This document shows, in pieces, positions 3,639 to 12,700 of a DNA stretch of 44,070 nt. Where the stretch lies: IMG/VR virus record IMGVR_UViG_3300030090_002465, positions 1 through 44,070 of that record; one strand, written 5' to 3'. This DNA is from a virus. Positions within the stretch are counted from its first letter, which is position 1, and every line of letters begins with the position of its first letter. The position numbers were made by a program, and so were the translations under genes. The notes below the pieces were generated by a model, which ran no database searches, had not been told where the DNA came from, and saw only the letters and a list, made by a program, of their open reading frames with translations.

Positions 3639-5219
3639 ATGAGAATAGGAAGTTTATTTAGCGGTATAGGCGGAATCGAGTACGGACTAGAGCGGTCTGG
3701 ACTAGCCACCTCTTCAGAATGGATGATAGAGATGGACGAATACTGCTGTTCTATATTAAGAAAAAATTTTCCAAATACATTAGTAATAAATAAAAAAGTA
3801 GAAGAAGTAAACCCTTTGGATTTACCAAAGATAGATATACTGACAGCAGGATTTCCGTGTCAGCCTGTATCTGTAGCAGGTTCGAGAAAAGGAGTTAAAG
3901 ATGAAAGATGGTTATGGGATGAAGTATGGAGATTTATTGATGTACTTCGACCACGATACTTTATCTTGGAAAATGTCCCAGGAATATTTACAGCAAACAA
4001 AGGGAAAGCCTTTGAAAGAGTTATCAAAGATATTGCCAAGAGCAGGAGTTATAGATTTGAATGGCAAATTATATCAGCAAGAACAGTTGGTGCAGCACAC
4101 CTTAGAAAAAGATTCTTCGGAGTTGGAACATTGGGAGACACCGAACACAATGGACCACTTGAATCCGAGGACAGGGGAAGCATTGGAGAACGTATTATAC
4201 AGAGGCGACAAGGAGAAGAAATCCAAGAGAAAGTCAACAGGAAATCTCAGGGAGAATCCAAAGATAACTCAGTATTCAACTCCAAGAGCAAGTCAAGCAA
4301 CGAAACCGATAAACAAACAAGCTCCGTCAGTGAAAGCAGGGAAACACGGCTCGACATTGGAACAGGACATGGGAGAGAGAAATCCAGAGTTGATAGGGAA
4401 AAGGCTGAACTATGGATGGGTAGCACGGCTCATGGGTTTTCCAGATGGATGGCTGAGTTAGGTTTACTTAATGTATGGACAGGTAATGTTAATAATTGGA
4501 GAACTCCAACAACAGCAGATAAAAAAGAAGATGCTTTAAAACACGCAACTAAATTACTACAAGGAAAAGATACAAGAGCATCAGGTGAATCTGTACAAAT
4601 AACATTAGCTGACCAGGTAGCTATGGATGATATAAAAAATAATCCTGAACTATTTGAAAAATATAAAGACCACATAATGATGAAAAGACCTAACTTACCT
4701 GAACAAAAAATCTTTGTAGATTATTTAAGAAGTATTACTTCTATAAAAGAACTATCTGAAAAAACAGATATAAAAAAATCTACTATAGAACATTGGTTTA
4801 GATACGATACTTCAGGCTTTAGTTATCCAAATATAGAAGATTGGAATAAAATAAAACCCTTTTTATCAGAAGTTAAATACGACAAAGAAATGACAACTCT
4901 TGAATCTTTTGAATGGAAAAGCAATAAACATAAATTTGGAACACCATTAACAAGTTCTGAAAGACCTTCTATTAAAAGAATAATTGAAGGAAACAATCCT
5001 AAAAAACAATTAAGTGAAGACCCTAAAGTTTATTTTGAAGAAGATTACGATATGTGGGAAATAGGTATGCCTAGGTCTATGGAAAACTATGAAGGAAGAA
5101 AAGAAAAATTAACAGCTTTAGGTAACGCAGTAGTTCCACAATGTGTAGAGCTTGTTGGAAGATTAATATTAAGAGCTGATAAATTAAAAACTTTAGTTTT
5201 TGACAACGATATAAAATAA
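3639..5219 (+). CDS. DNA (cytosine-5) methyltransferase
   Basis: It transfers a methyl group from S-adenosylmethionine to C5 of cytosine in DNA, which probably protects phage DNA from host restriction. The motifs appear in order: I FSGIGGIEYGLE (7-18), IV GFPCQPVS with catalytic Cys74, VI ENV (111-113), VIII AHLRKRFFGVG (153-163), and X ALGNAVVPQ near residue 500. Between VIII and X lies a long variable region holding the target recognition part and an HTH-like insert (about residues 360-400, SIKELSEKTDIKKSTIEHWF). At 526 residues it is long for the family. Codons 88-274 are also read in the +1 frame by a nested gene (3901-4461). The start has no Shine-Dalgarno sequence. The recognition sequence is not predictable from this. 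Confidence 0.93.
   Translation: MRIGSLFSGIGGIEYGLERSGLATSSEWMIEMDEYCCSILRKNFPNTLVINKKVEEVNPLDLPKIDILTAGFPCQPVSVAGSRKGVKDERWLWDEVWRFIDVLRPRYFILENVPGIFTANKGKAFERVIKDIAKSRSYRFEWQIISARTVGAAHLRKRFFGVGTLGDTEHNGPLESEDRGSIGERIIQRRQGEEIQEKVNRKSQGESKDNSVFNSKSKSSNETDKQTSSVSESRETRLDIGTGHGREKSRVDREKAELWMGSTAHGFSRWMAELGLLNVWTGNVNNWRTPTTADKKEDALKHATKLLQGKDTRASGESVQITLADQVAMDDIKNNPELFEKYKDHIMMKRPNLPEQKIFVDYLRSITSIKELSEKTDIKKSTIEHWFRYDTSGFSYPNIEDWNKIKPFLSEVKYDKEMTTLESFEWKSNKHKFGTPLTSSERPSIKRIIEGNNPKKQLSEDPKVYFEEDYDMWEIGMPRSMENYEGRKEKLTALGNAVVPQCVELVGRLILRADKLKTLVFDNDIK
3901..4461 (+). CDS. Nested out-of-frame gene within the methyltransferase (186 residues)
   Basis: This frame is +1 relative to the methyltransferase and lies wholly inside it. 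It opens after a TAG and starts at ATG 3901 with a strong Shine-Dalgarno sequence (AAAAGGAG, 6 nt spacing). The product has motifs I recall from phage proteins or domains that accompany C5 methyltransferases: SWKMSQ (about 23-28), ILPRAGVIDLNGKLYQ, EKDS, WETPNTMDHLNPRTGEAL, and the terminal WVARLMGFPDGW. At the same time the methyltransferase frame across this DNA holds its motifs VI and VIII. Both frames therefore look protein-coding. The function of the nested product is unknown; an accessory or alternative specificity domain of the methyltransferase is possible. It could instead be a frame-shifted relic, but it has no internal stop and its own initiation signal. Confidence 0.72.
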   Translation: MKDGYGMKYGDLLMYFDHDTLSWKMSQEYLQQTKGKPLKELSKILPRAGVIDLNGKLYQQEQLVQHTLEKDSSELEHWETPNTMDHLNPRTGEALENVLYRGDKEKKSKRKSTGNLRENPKITQYSTPRASQATKPINKQAPSVKAGKHGSTLEQDMGERNPELIGKRLNYGWVARLMGFPDGWLS

Positions 5220-5238
5220 AATGTATTAAGATAAAAAT

Positions 5239-5254
5239 GCGTCTGGGGAGACGC
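5239..5254 (+). other. Short hairpin, GC stem with G4 loop
   Basis: GCGTCT (5239-5244) and AGACGC (5249-5254) form a 6 bp stem around GGGG. It stands 20 nt after the methyltransferase stop and 35 nt before a second, stronger hairpin. No T-tract follows, so it is not a simple terminator by itself. Confidence 0.5.
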
Positions 5255-5289
5255 CATATAAAGTAAAAGTATATGACACTGTACGACAG

Positions 5290-5311
5290 AACTGCACTTC
5301 GGTGCAGTTTT
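5290..5311 (+). terminator. UUCG-tetraloop hairpin, probable terminator
   Basis: AACTGCAC (5290-5297) pairs perfectly with GTGCAGTT (5302-5309) around the very stable loop TTCG and is followed by a short T run (TTTTGTG). It lies between the methyltransferase and the terminase block and probably terminates or attenuates methyltransferase transcription, separating early-type from structural expression. Confidence 0.65.
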
Positions 5312-5339
5312 GTGTTATCATAAAGAAAAAGGAGATAAT

Positions 5340-5405
5340 ATGCCCTACACGAAAAAAGGAAAGAAAAAGAGATACCCTTCTAAGAGGATTAAGAAGAACT
5401 CTTAG
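5340..5405 (+). CDS. Very basic 21-residue peptide
   Basis: The sequence MPYTKKGKKKRYPSKRIKKN is almost entirely Lys/Arg/Pro. An excellent Shine-Dalgarno sequence (AAAGGAGATAAT) precedes ATG 5340, which argues for real translation. It is the first frame after the terminator hairpin and leads into the terminase block. Nucleic-acid binding is the obvious inference; no family is recognised. Confidence 0.65.
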   Translation: MPYTKKGKKKRYPSKRIKKNS

Positions 5406-5407
5406 TT

Positions 5408-5506
5408 TTGATAAACATACCTTGCCCAAGATGTGGTGGAGTGTTATTACCAAGTAAAAAAATGAAATGCCTAAATAAGGAATGTAAAAACTATGGCAAA
5501 AAATAA
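5408..5506 (+). CDS. Zinc-ribbon mini-protein with TTG start (32 residues)
   Basis: The frame contains CPRCGG and CLNKEC, a compact four-cysteine zinc ribbon, ending in KNYGKK. No ATG is available before the first knuckle. TTG at 5408, two bases after the stop of the basic peptide, is the likely start and would depend on translational coupling. It overlaps the terminase start by 14 bp. The four well-spaced cysteines make chance unlikely, but the start is uncertain. Confidence 0.55.
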   Translation: MINIPCPRCGGVLLPSKKMKCLNKECKNYGKK

Positions 5507-7409
5507 ATTATGTTACGCTGCAGGATGTCATAGACCTCTTCCAAAAAATAGAAAAAAATATTGCAGTGATAGGTGTTCTAATAGAATTAACATGCAAAAA
5601 AAACGTGCTAGAAAACTAGGCGTTGAATGGGAACAAGAAGAAGATACATTAGTTATACCTAGTCAAAAAACAAATGTGCAATCAAGAAGAGGCAAAGTCT
5701 ATAATGACATTGTTGAATCAGGTTTAGCCCAGGAAATATTAGAAAAGAAAAATACAATTAAAGGTGTAGCAAAGATATTAGAAACAACTGATGGAGCAGT
5801 ATCTATGGCATATTCTGCTTATGTTGAAGATTTAGAATTAGAAAAAGCACAAGAAAAATGGTCATTACCGCAAGTTGCAGAAAAAACATTATCAGACTTT
5901 AGTGACTTTAGAGATAGATATTTTCAAACAGAACAAGGTGTAGCATACGAAACACCTGATTTTCATATTAAATGGATAGAAGAAATTATGAAAACTATTG
6001 AAGAAGGTGGACAGCACATGATATTATCACCGCCTCGTCATGGTAAAACAGATTTATTAATACATTTTGCTGTATGGTTAATCTGTAAAAATCCAAACGT
6101 AAGAATACTTTGGGTTGGAGGTAATGAAGAAATATCTAAAAATGCAGTGAGTTCTGTACTTGACCAACTAGAAAATAACGAATTATTAATAGAAGAGTTT
6201 TGTGGACCTGGAGAAAAATTTAAACCAACATCACGTACAGGTAAAGCCTGGTCTCAAAATGGTTTTACTGTAGGAACAAGAACGGTTACAGGAATTAAAA
6301 GTCCTACAATGGTTGGATTAGGACGTGGTGGTAAAATACTTTCAAGAGACTGTGACATAATAATTGCAGATGACATTGAAGACCACAGTTCTACTATGCA
6401 ACCATCTAGTAGAGAAAATACAAGAAATTGGTGGACTACAACATTATCAAGTAGAAAAGAGGAACATACAGCTATTGTAGTTATTGGTTCAAGACAACAT
6501 TATGACGATTTATATTCTCATTTGTCTGAAAACGAAAGTTGGACAACAACAATAGAAGAAGCACACGATACAGCTTGTACATTACCTGAAGAAGTAGAAC
6601 ATACAGATTGTATGTTATGGGGTTCTAAAAGAACACACAAATGGTTAATGGATAGAAAACGTGCTGCAGAAACTACAGGTGGTAGAGCTATATACGAAAT
6701 GGTTTATCTTAATGTTGCTATGCCTGAAGGACTTGCATTATTTGATAGAGTAGAAATAGAAGCATGTCGAGACCAAGGTAGAGATATAGGAACAGTACCG
6801 CCTGGAACTAGACTTATTGCAGGTTTAGACCCTGCGTCAACAGGTTACCAAGCTGCTTTTTTATGGGCTGTTGATGTTGAAAGAAATGTTTTACATATGG
6901 TAGATATGAACAACTCTTTAGGAGGAGGTATTCCACAAGCATTAAATGTAATTAAAGAATGGTGGATGAAATATAATTTATCACATTGGGTTATTGAAGA
7001 AAACGGTTTTCAAAAAGCAATAAGACAAGACAGAAGTATTAGAGATTTTGCTTCGACTCACGGAATATTTTTAGAAGGACACGAAACTCACAACAATAAA
7101 TTTGACCCAATATTTGGTGTTACTGCTATGAGACCATTATTTACTGAAAATAAAATTTCTTTGCCATATCTTGGATTTGAAGCCCAAGAAAAGGTAAACT
7201 TATATACGAGTCAGTTGGTTTATTTTAGTTCTGCAAAAACTAAAAGTAAGTCAATAGGTACAAAGACTGATATAGTTATGGCTAGTTGGTTTCCTATGAA
7301 AGCAATAAGACGTATGCAAAAAGAACGTTTTGCTGAATTAGGATACGATTATAGTCCTAGCTTTTCAGGGTACGAACCTAGTAGTATTGATATAGATAAT
7401 TGGAGATAG
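5493..7409 (+). CDS. Terminase large subunit with N-terminal zinc and HTH domains
   Basis: This is the ATP-driven DNA packaging motor and headful/site nuclease. The ATPase has Walker A SPPRHGKT (179-186) and Walker B DIIIADD (288-294). The RNase H-like nuclease begins with IAGLDPAST (Asp446) and includes WVIEENG and a later KTDIVMASW. The first 30 residues carry C7, C12, C24 and C28 (LCYAAGCH ... YCSDRCSN), a zinc-binding unit. Residues 75-115 read like a helix-turn-helix (QEILEKKNTIKGVAKILETT). No separate small terminase gene is visible, so this N-terminus may supply DNA recognition. At 638 residues it is longer than usual for the family, which fits the extra domains. The portal ATG follows its stop without a gap. 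Confidence 0.93.
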   Translation: MAKNKLCYAAGCHRPLPKNRKKYCSDRCSNRINMQKKRARKLGVEWEQEEDTLVIPSQKTNVQSRRGKVYNDIVESGLAQEILEKKNTIKGVAKILETTDGAVSMAYSAYVEDLELEKAQEKWSLPQVAEKTLSDFSDFRDRYFQTEQGVAYETPDFHIKWIEEIMKTIEEGGQHMILSPPRHGKTDLLIHFAVWLICKNPNVRILWVGGNEEISKNAVSSVLDQLENNELLIEEFCGPGEKFKPTSRTGKAWSQNGFTVGTRTVTGIKSPTMVGLGRGGKILSRDCDIIIADDIEDHSSTMQPSSRENTRNWWTTTLSSRKEEHTAIVVIGSRQHYDDLYSHLSENESWTTTIEEAHDTACTLPEEVEHTDCMLWGSKRTHKWLMDRKRAAETTGGRAIYEMVYLNVAMPEGLALFDRVEIEACRDQGRDIGTVPPGTRLIAGLDPASTGYQAAFLWAVDVERNVLHMVDMNNSLGGGIPQALNVIKEWWMKYNLSHWVIEENGFQKAIRQDRSIRDFASTHGIFLEGHETHNNKFDPIFGVTAMRPLFTENKISLPYLGFEAQEKVNLYTSQLVYFSSAKTKSKSIGTKTDIVMASWFPMKAIRRMQKERFAELGYDYSPSFSGYEPSSIDIDNWR

Positions 7410-9179
7410 ATGCCTTTAAATAGCGATAAGTTATACGATAAAATTGATTACCTAAGAATAATCAATAGAGATAATCTTCTTGATAGGTCACGTGTAAGAG
7501 ACATTATGAACGGTGGAGAAGCTGGAGTTAAAGCCTTATTGGGTGATGGTGCTAATGTTGAATACCATCAATTACCAGCACCTAATTTATTTTTAACAGC
7601 TTTAGATAGATTTGCACAAAAATTAGGTAGAAGCCCTGATTTAAAAATAGATATAATTAATGAAAAAGATTCACAACGTGCAAAAAAGAAATCTGAAAAA
7701 CTAGAACGAATTGTCATGGCTTATGACAAAAATCAAAAATTAAATATGCAATTACCACAAGTTGGTAGATGGTTACCTGGTTATGGTTTTGTTGTTTGGA
7801 CTTTAGGACATAGAAGAGATAAAGATGGTAATCCTTATCCTTATGCAGAATTAAGAGATTCTTTTACTTGTTATCCTGGATATTTTGGAAATGACCAACA
7901 ACCAAAAGAATTAGCAATAATTACAAGAGTTCCACATAAGATACTTGCAGAACAATATCCTAAAGCTAAAAGCATAATTTATGCAAGAAATACAGATGAT
8001 GAAGTATCACCGTATTCAGCATTATTAGGTTATGGTGAAAAAATGAATAATTGGTCTTATTCAAATGGTGATGGAAAAGTTGTAGTTGAGTATAGAGATG
8101 AAGAAGGAACATACGTATTTTTACCTGAAAATAAAAAAATTATAGATTTTATGCCTAACCCTTTAAAGTCAGGTCCTTGTTTTGTAGTAGCTAAAAGATA
8201 TGCTTTTGACCAACTACAAAGTCAGTTCCAACACATTACAGGTCTTATGGCTAACATGGCAAAAATTAATATTCTTGGAACTATTGCTATGGAAGATGCA
8301 GTATTTACAGAAACCAATATTGTTGGTGAAATAGAATCAGGTAAATACAGAAAAGGTAGATATGCAGTTAACTACTTAGCACCAGGCTCAAATGTATCAA
8401 AACCTGTTAACAATTTACCATATCAATTATTTCAACAAGTAGATAGATTAGAAAGACATTTACGACTAGGAGCAGCTTATCCTGTATCTGATGATGGACA
8501 ATCTCCAAATGCATTTGTTACAGGTAGAGGATTAGAAGAACTTGGTCAATCTGCTTCACTTCATGTTAGAGAATATCAAACTGTTTTAGCAGACGCTATA
8601 CAAGAATTAGATTCAAAAAGATTAGAATATGATGAAGAAATGTTTCCAGGCGTAAGAAAACCTATGGCAGGTTATCATAAAGGAACTGCTTATAAAGAAA
8701 CATATTCTCCACAATCTGATATAAAACAATTTTACACAACACGAAGAGTGTATGGTGTAATGGCAGGATTTGATGAACCGCAAAAAATAATAACAGGACT
8801 GCAATTAAAACAACAGGGTATTATTGATACTCAAACATTACAAGAAAATATGGATGGGTTAGATAATATAACAAAGATTCAACAAAGAATAAATGCAGAA
8901 AAAGCAGAGACAGTTTTATTTGAATCTCTTATGGCACAAGCTGCAGAAGGAAATCCACAAGCTACAATGGCAGCTATAGAAATAAGAAAGAATCCTTCAA
9001 AAATGTCAGAAATATTAGATAAGTTTTACACAGCAGAAGGTGAAGAGCCAACTCCTGAAGAATTAGCAATGATGGGAATGGGTGGACCACAAATTCCTAC
9101 AGGACCTGGAGGTGGATTACCTGGAATAGACCAAGTAATAGGAGCTTTAGGGCAACAAGGAGGACCTCCTAGTGGATGA
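7410..9179 (+). CDS. Portal protein
   Basis: This is the dodecameric portal at one capsid vertex through which DNA is packaged and ejected. The identification rests on position directly after the terminase, on length (589 residues), and on the mixed alpha/beta body (KILAEQYPKAKSIIYARN, NILGTIAMEDAVFTETNIVG) followed by a long helical section and a Gly/Pro-rich C-terminus (MMGMGGPQIPTGPGGGLPG). The start ATG directly follows the terminase TAG. The last 8 bp overlap the next gene. No unusual feature is seen. Confidence 0.85.
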   Translation: MPLNSDKLYDKIDYLRIINRDNLLDRSRVRDIMNGGEAGVKALLGDGANVEYHQLPAPNLFLTALDRFAQKLGRSPDLKIDIINEKDSQRAKKKSEKLERIVMAYDKNQKLNMQLPQVGRWLPGYGFVVWTLGHRRDKDGNPYPYAELRDSFTCYPGYFGNDQQPKELAIITRVPHKILAEQYPKAKSIIYARNTDDEVSPYSALLGYGEKMNNWSYSNGDGKVVVEYRDEEGTYVFLPENKKIIDFMPNPLKSGPCFVVAKRYAFDQLQSQFQHITGLMANMAKINILGTIAMEDAVFTETNIVGEIESGKYRKGRYAVNYLAPGSNVSKPVNNLPYQLFQQVDRLERHLRLGAAYPVSDDGQSPNAFVTGRGLEELGQSASLHVREYQTVLADAIQELDSKRLEYDEEMFPGVRKPMAGYHKGTAYKETYSPQSDIKQFYTTRRVYGVMAGFDEPQKIITGLQLKQQGIIDTQTLQENMDGLDNITKIQQRINAEKAETVLFESLMAQAAEGNPQATMAAIEIRKNPSKMSEILDKFYTAEGEEPTPEELAMMGMGGPQIPTGPGGGLPGIDQVIGALGQQGGPPSG

Positions 9180-9390
9180 ACAAGAAGTTTTAGTTAGGTT
9201 TATGGATATGATTAACCAAGAAGATTGGAATACTGATGTATTTACAGGAGATGCAGAAATACAACCATCAAGAATAATGATGACAAACTTCCTTACATTA
9301 CCTACACCTCATCCTGATGTTTTTATAAATATACAATTTGATTATGAATTTAATCCAGAGTTAGGAAATGAGTTACGTGGCGAAATTTAA
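9172..9390 (+). CDS. Hypothetical acidic protein (72 residues)
   Basis: It overlaps the portal by 8 bp and the next gene by 23 bp, so expression is coupled. The sequence is acidic with a beta-like C-terminal half (PDVFINIQFDYEFNPELG). No family is recognised. Its place between the portal and the internal proteins suggests a small virion or assembly factor. Confidence 0.75.
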   Translation: MDEQEVLVRFMDMINQEDWNTDVFTGDAEIQPSRIMMTNFLTLPTPHPDVFINIQFDYEFNPELGNELRGEI

Positions 9391-9766
9391 TAGAGGCAGA
9401 AAAAATAAAGATTTAGCAGCAGCAACTGATATGACAGGTGGTGGAGCTTATGCAGACATTGTTGTACCTCCACAAGCAGAAGGTGATTCGTTTGGACAAA
9501 CTAAAGATTTACAAACACAAGTAGACGCTGTAAAGAATGAAGTTGCAGCTACAGGTGGTATGCCTAGAGCTGCTATGATGCCACCTTCACCTGTAAATTT
9601 AGGTGCAGCAACAAATAAACCAAATGAACCAGTTACTTCAGGCATACCATTAGGTGCAGGAGACAATGGTGGATTAAACATGGGAACAGATACAGTAAGT
9701 AACTTTATTAAAGCTGCTAAAATAGAATTTCCTGACCCAATATGGGATGAATTGTTAGATGCGTAA
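9368..9766 (+). CDS. Hypothetical low-complexity protein (132 residues)
   Basis: The basic N-terminus (FNRGRKNKDLAAA) is followed by a largely disordered Gly/Pro/Ala-rich middle (AATGGMPRAAMMPPSPVNLG) and a short C-terminal helix (DPIWDELLDA). It shares the A of its TAA with the next ATG (TAATG). It may be a linker or assembly protein that travels with the internal core; no family is recognised. Confidence 0.75.
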   Translation: MSYVAKFNRGRKNKDLAAATDMTGGGAYADIVVPPQAEGDSFGQTKDLQTQVDAVKNEVAATGGMPRAAMMPPSPVNLGAATNKPNEPVTSGIPLGAGDNGGLNMGTDTVSNFIKAAKIEFPDPIWDELLDA

Positions 9767-12700
9767 TGTATTACCGCACAAATTTTAATTTACCATTACA
9801 CAAAGAATCTTTAGCATCTTTTAATTCTTTAAATAACGAACAAATAAATTCTTTTAGAAGAAGCATTACGCCTGAGTTAGCAGAAAAAATATTATCTATA
9901 GCTAAAGCATATCCGACATTAGATAAAAGATTAGCAGTATATACAGGATTATATGGATTAGAAGCAGATGATGATTTAATATTACGACTTGCACAAAAAC
10001 AACAAAGTGCATTAGAAAAACAACAAAGAAGTGTTAGGCAGAGTCAAGTTGGTTGGGGTAAAAGAGCAACGCAGTTAGGATTTTTAGCATTAGATGCACC
10101 ATTTCAAAACATATCACAAAATTTTAAATCTACTGTTGTAGCAGCACAAGAAACAGGAATGCCTGTAGGAAAAGCAGTAGCTAAAAACTTACTTACAGCA
10201 TTTAGTCCATCAGTAGAATTTTCAGATAAAGCTAGAGAATCATTATTAGGAGAAGAATTTGCTGAAAAATACAGGGCAACTAAAGAAGCATATGGTCCTA
10301 CAGAATGGAGAAGAGCTAGAGAACAACAGAAAGCAGGAAATCCTTTAAATTTAGGAACAGGTATTTTACCTAATTCTATGGATTTACAAGATACAGAAGT
10401 ATATAGAAAAGAAATAAAATTAGGTAAGACACCATTAGAAGCGTATATGATTGCTGAACAAACTTATGGAAAACCAATAACAGATGAATTTGAAAAAGAT
10501 GAATATAGATATAAATATACAACACCACAAGGAGAAAGAGTTCCTATATCACCTGGAAGAGTTGTTGCAGGACAATTCAGTAAAGAATCTGACGTATCGT
10601 ATGCAATAGTAAGTACGATAATTGATGGTGCTTTTAGATTAGGTGCAGACCCAATAAATATTTTATTAGGTTACGGTGCAGGAGTTAAAACTGCAGCTAG
10701 AACTGTTGTAACACAAGCTGCTGTAGATGATTTTATAAGAAATACTCCAACTATAGCTAGAGCATTAAAAACTTTAAAACCTACTAAAGGAGGAAGAGAA
10801 GCTAGAGCATTAACATTTGGAAAAACAGCAAATCAAATACTTGATACAAAATGGGGAGATGAATTTGTAGATGCTATGACTCAAAACACTTCTGTAGCTA
10901 GATTACGAATGATACCTGGTTTTAAAAAACTTGACCCTAGAGTTTTAGATTATTTAGCAAAAGTAGGTGACAAAAATATAATGAGAGAATCACTTAGAAG
11001 TTTAATGAGACAAGGTGATTTTTCAGAACTTATGGTTGCACCATACTCAGGTGCTTTTGTTGGAGATGAAATAAGATTAGCTGCACAAAATGCACCATTA
11101 ACAAAATTACCAATGCGTAAAAGTTTAGTAGGTGAAGCATCAGACGCATTAGCTAAAAGATTAGGTGGAAGTACAGACGTTGCACCACTAAGAAGAACAG
11201 TTGGTGCGTTTATGGGTAAAATGAAAAACGACCCATTTGCTGGTTTAGTAGGAATGGGAAGTCAATTAATGTATAGCCTTCCTTTAAAAACAAGAAGATT
11301 ATTTGATTTAGCACCTGATAAATATGCAGCAATAACACAAATTGCAGAAACAGTAAACAACATAGAAGGTTCTTTAATTGCTATGGGAGAAAAAGAACCT
11401 TTAAGAGATTTATTTATAAAAGAAATATTAGAATCAAAAAATCAACAAGATGTTGTTAATGTTGTCGAAAAACTAAATGAAAGAATTGCAAAATTTGTAG
11501 TAAAAAATAATCCTGATTTAGCTGAAGACCCAGATGCACTTGAAGAAATGATAAGAGTTTCAAAGGTGGTATCTAATACTTTAGAAACTAAAAAATATTT
11601 TTATGATGCAGATGGAATAGCATTATCGTTTCCAGGAACTAAAATTGAATATTTAGCTGATGCAGTTCAAAAAGCTGATGGTACTTTTCAAAGTAAAACA
11701 GTAGCTGCACCTACAGCTTTAACTATGGCTCAGTTTGCAGAACATTTTGTTCCTTTAATTGATTATCAACAATTAGCTAAAGCAGGTAAAAGATTTAATA
11801 GATTAGTTGGACCTAGTGGAAGTAGATTAAAATCTGTTATGTGGCATGACCCTAAAAAATCTGCTTTTTCTAAAATTAATCAACAGTTTTTTAAAGTTCC
11901 TAGAAAAGCATTTGTACCTGACCCTTCAAGAGGCGGAAGAGTATCATTATCTCCACCAGGAAACGTAGATTACGTATATAACGATATTTTTATGCAGAGA
12001 GTATTAAAACCATCATGGATGTTACGTTTAGCATTAGCGTTAAGAGTTCCACCTGAAGAATCAGTTCGTCTAGCATATTATGGAGGACCTAATGTATTTT
12101 CACATCCTTTACTTTTAACTTCATTAAAAAGTGATATTGGACGTAAAGGTAAAACTGTTGTACAGATGCAAGGAAGTCTAGGAGAACAATTTTTTGCTAC
12201 AAAAATATTTAATGAAGAAGCAGAGATGATAGCTGAAATGGTTGGTAACAAAGATATGGTAGATGCTGTTACTAATTTAAAATACGAACAAATTGAAAAA
12301 TCAATTAAACATTTACGATTAAATGTAAATGCAGCAGGAGAAGTAGGCGATTCTTATTTAGCATCTTTTTTACGTGGCGACAATATGACAGATTATGCTT
12401 TTGACGAAATAATTGGTGAATTACCTAAATTAAAAAAACAAAGAGTTACTGACCGTAATGTCAGATTAATGGCTGAAGATATAGTGAGTTGGGAGTTAGA
12501 AGAAATTGAAAATGCTGTTTTAAAAATTGATGGTACAACATTAGAAGGTGCTGCTGTTTCAGTTGCACCGTATAAAAGTTTAAAAACAACAATAGATACA
12601 GCAGAAGAAGGTTTTCAACAAACTATAGAACAATATTTATCACAACCAAATGTGATGAAAGCATTACAAAAAGAAAATCATGTATTACAAGTTACAAGAA

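Noticed and set aside
4049-4675. Leftward open frames opposite the methyltransferase
   Set aside because: They lack ribosome binding sites and known motifs and lie opposite a region already coding in two forward frames.
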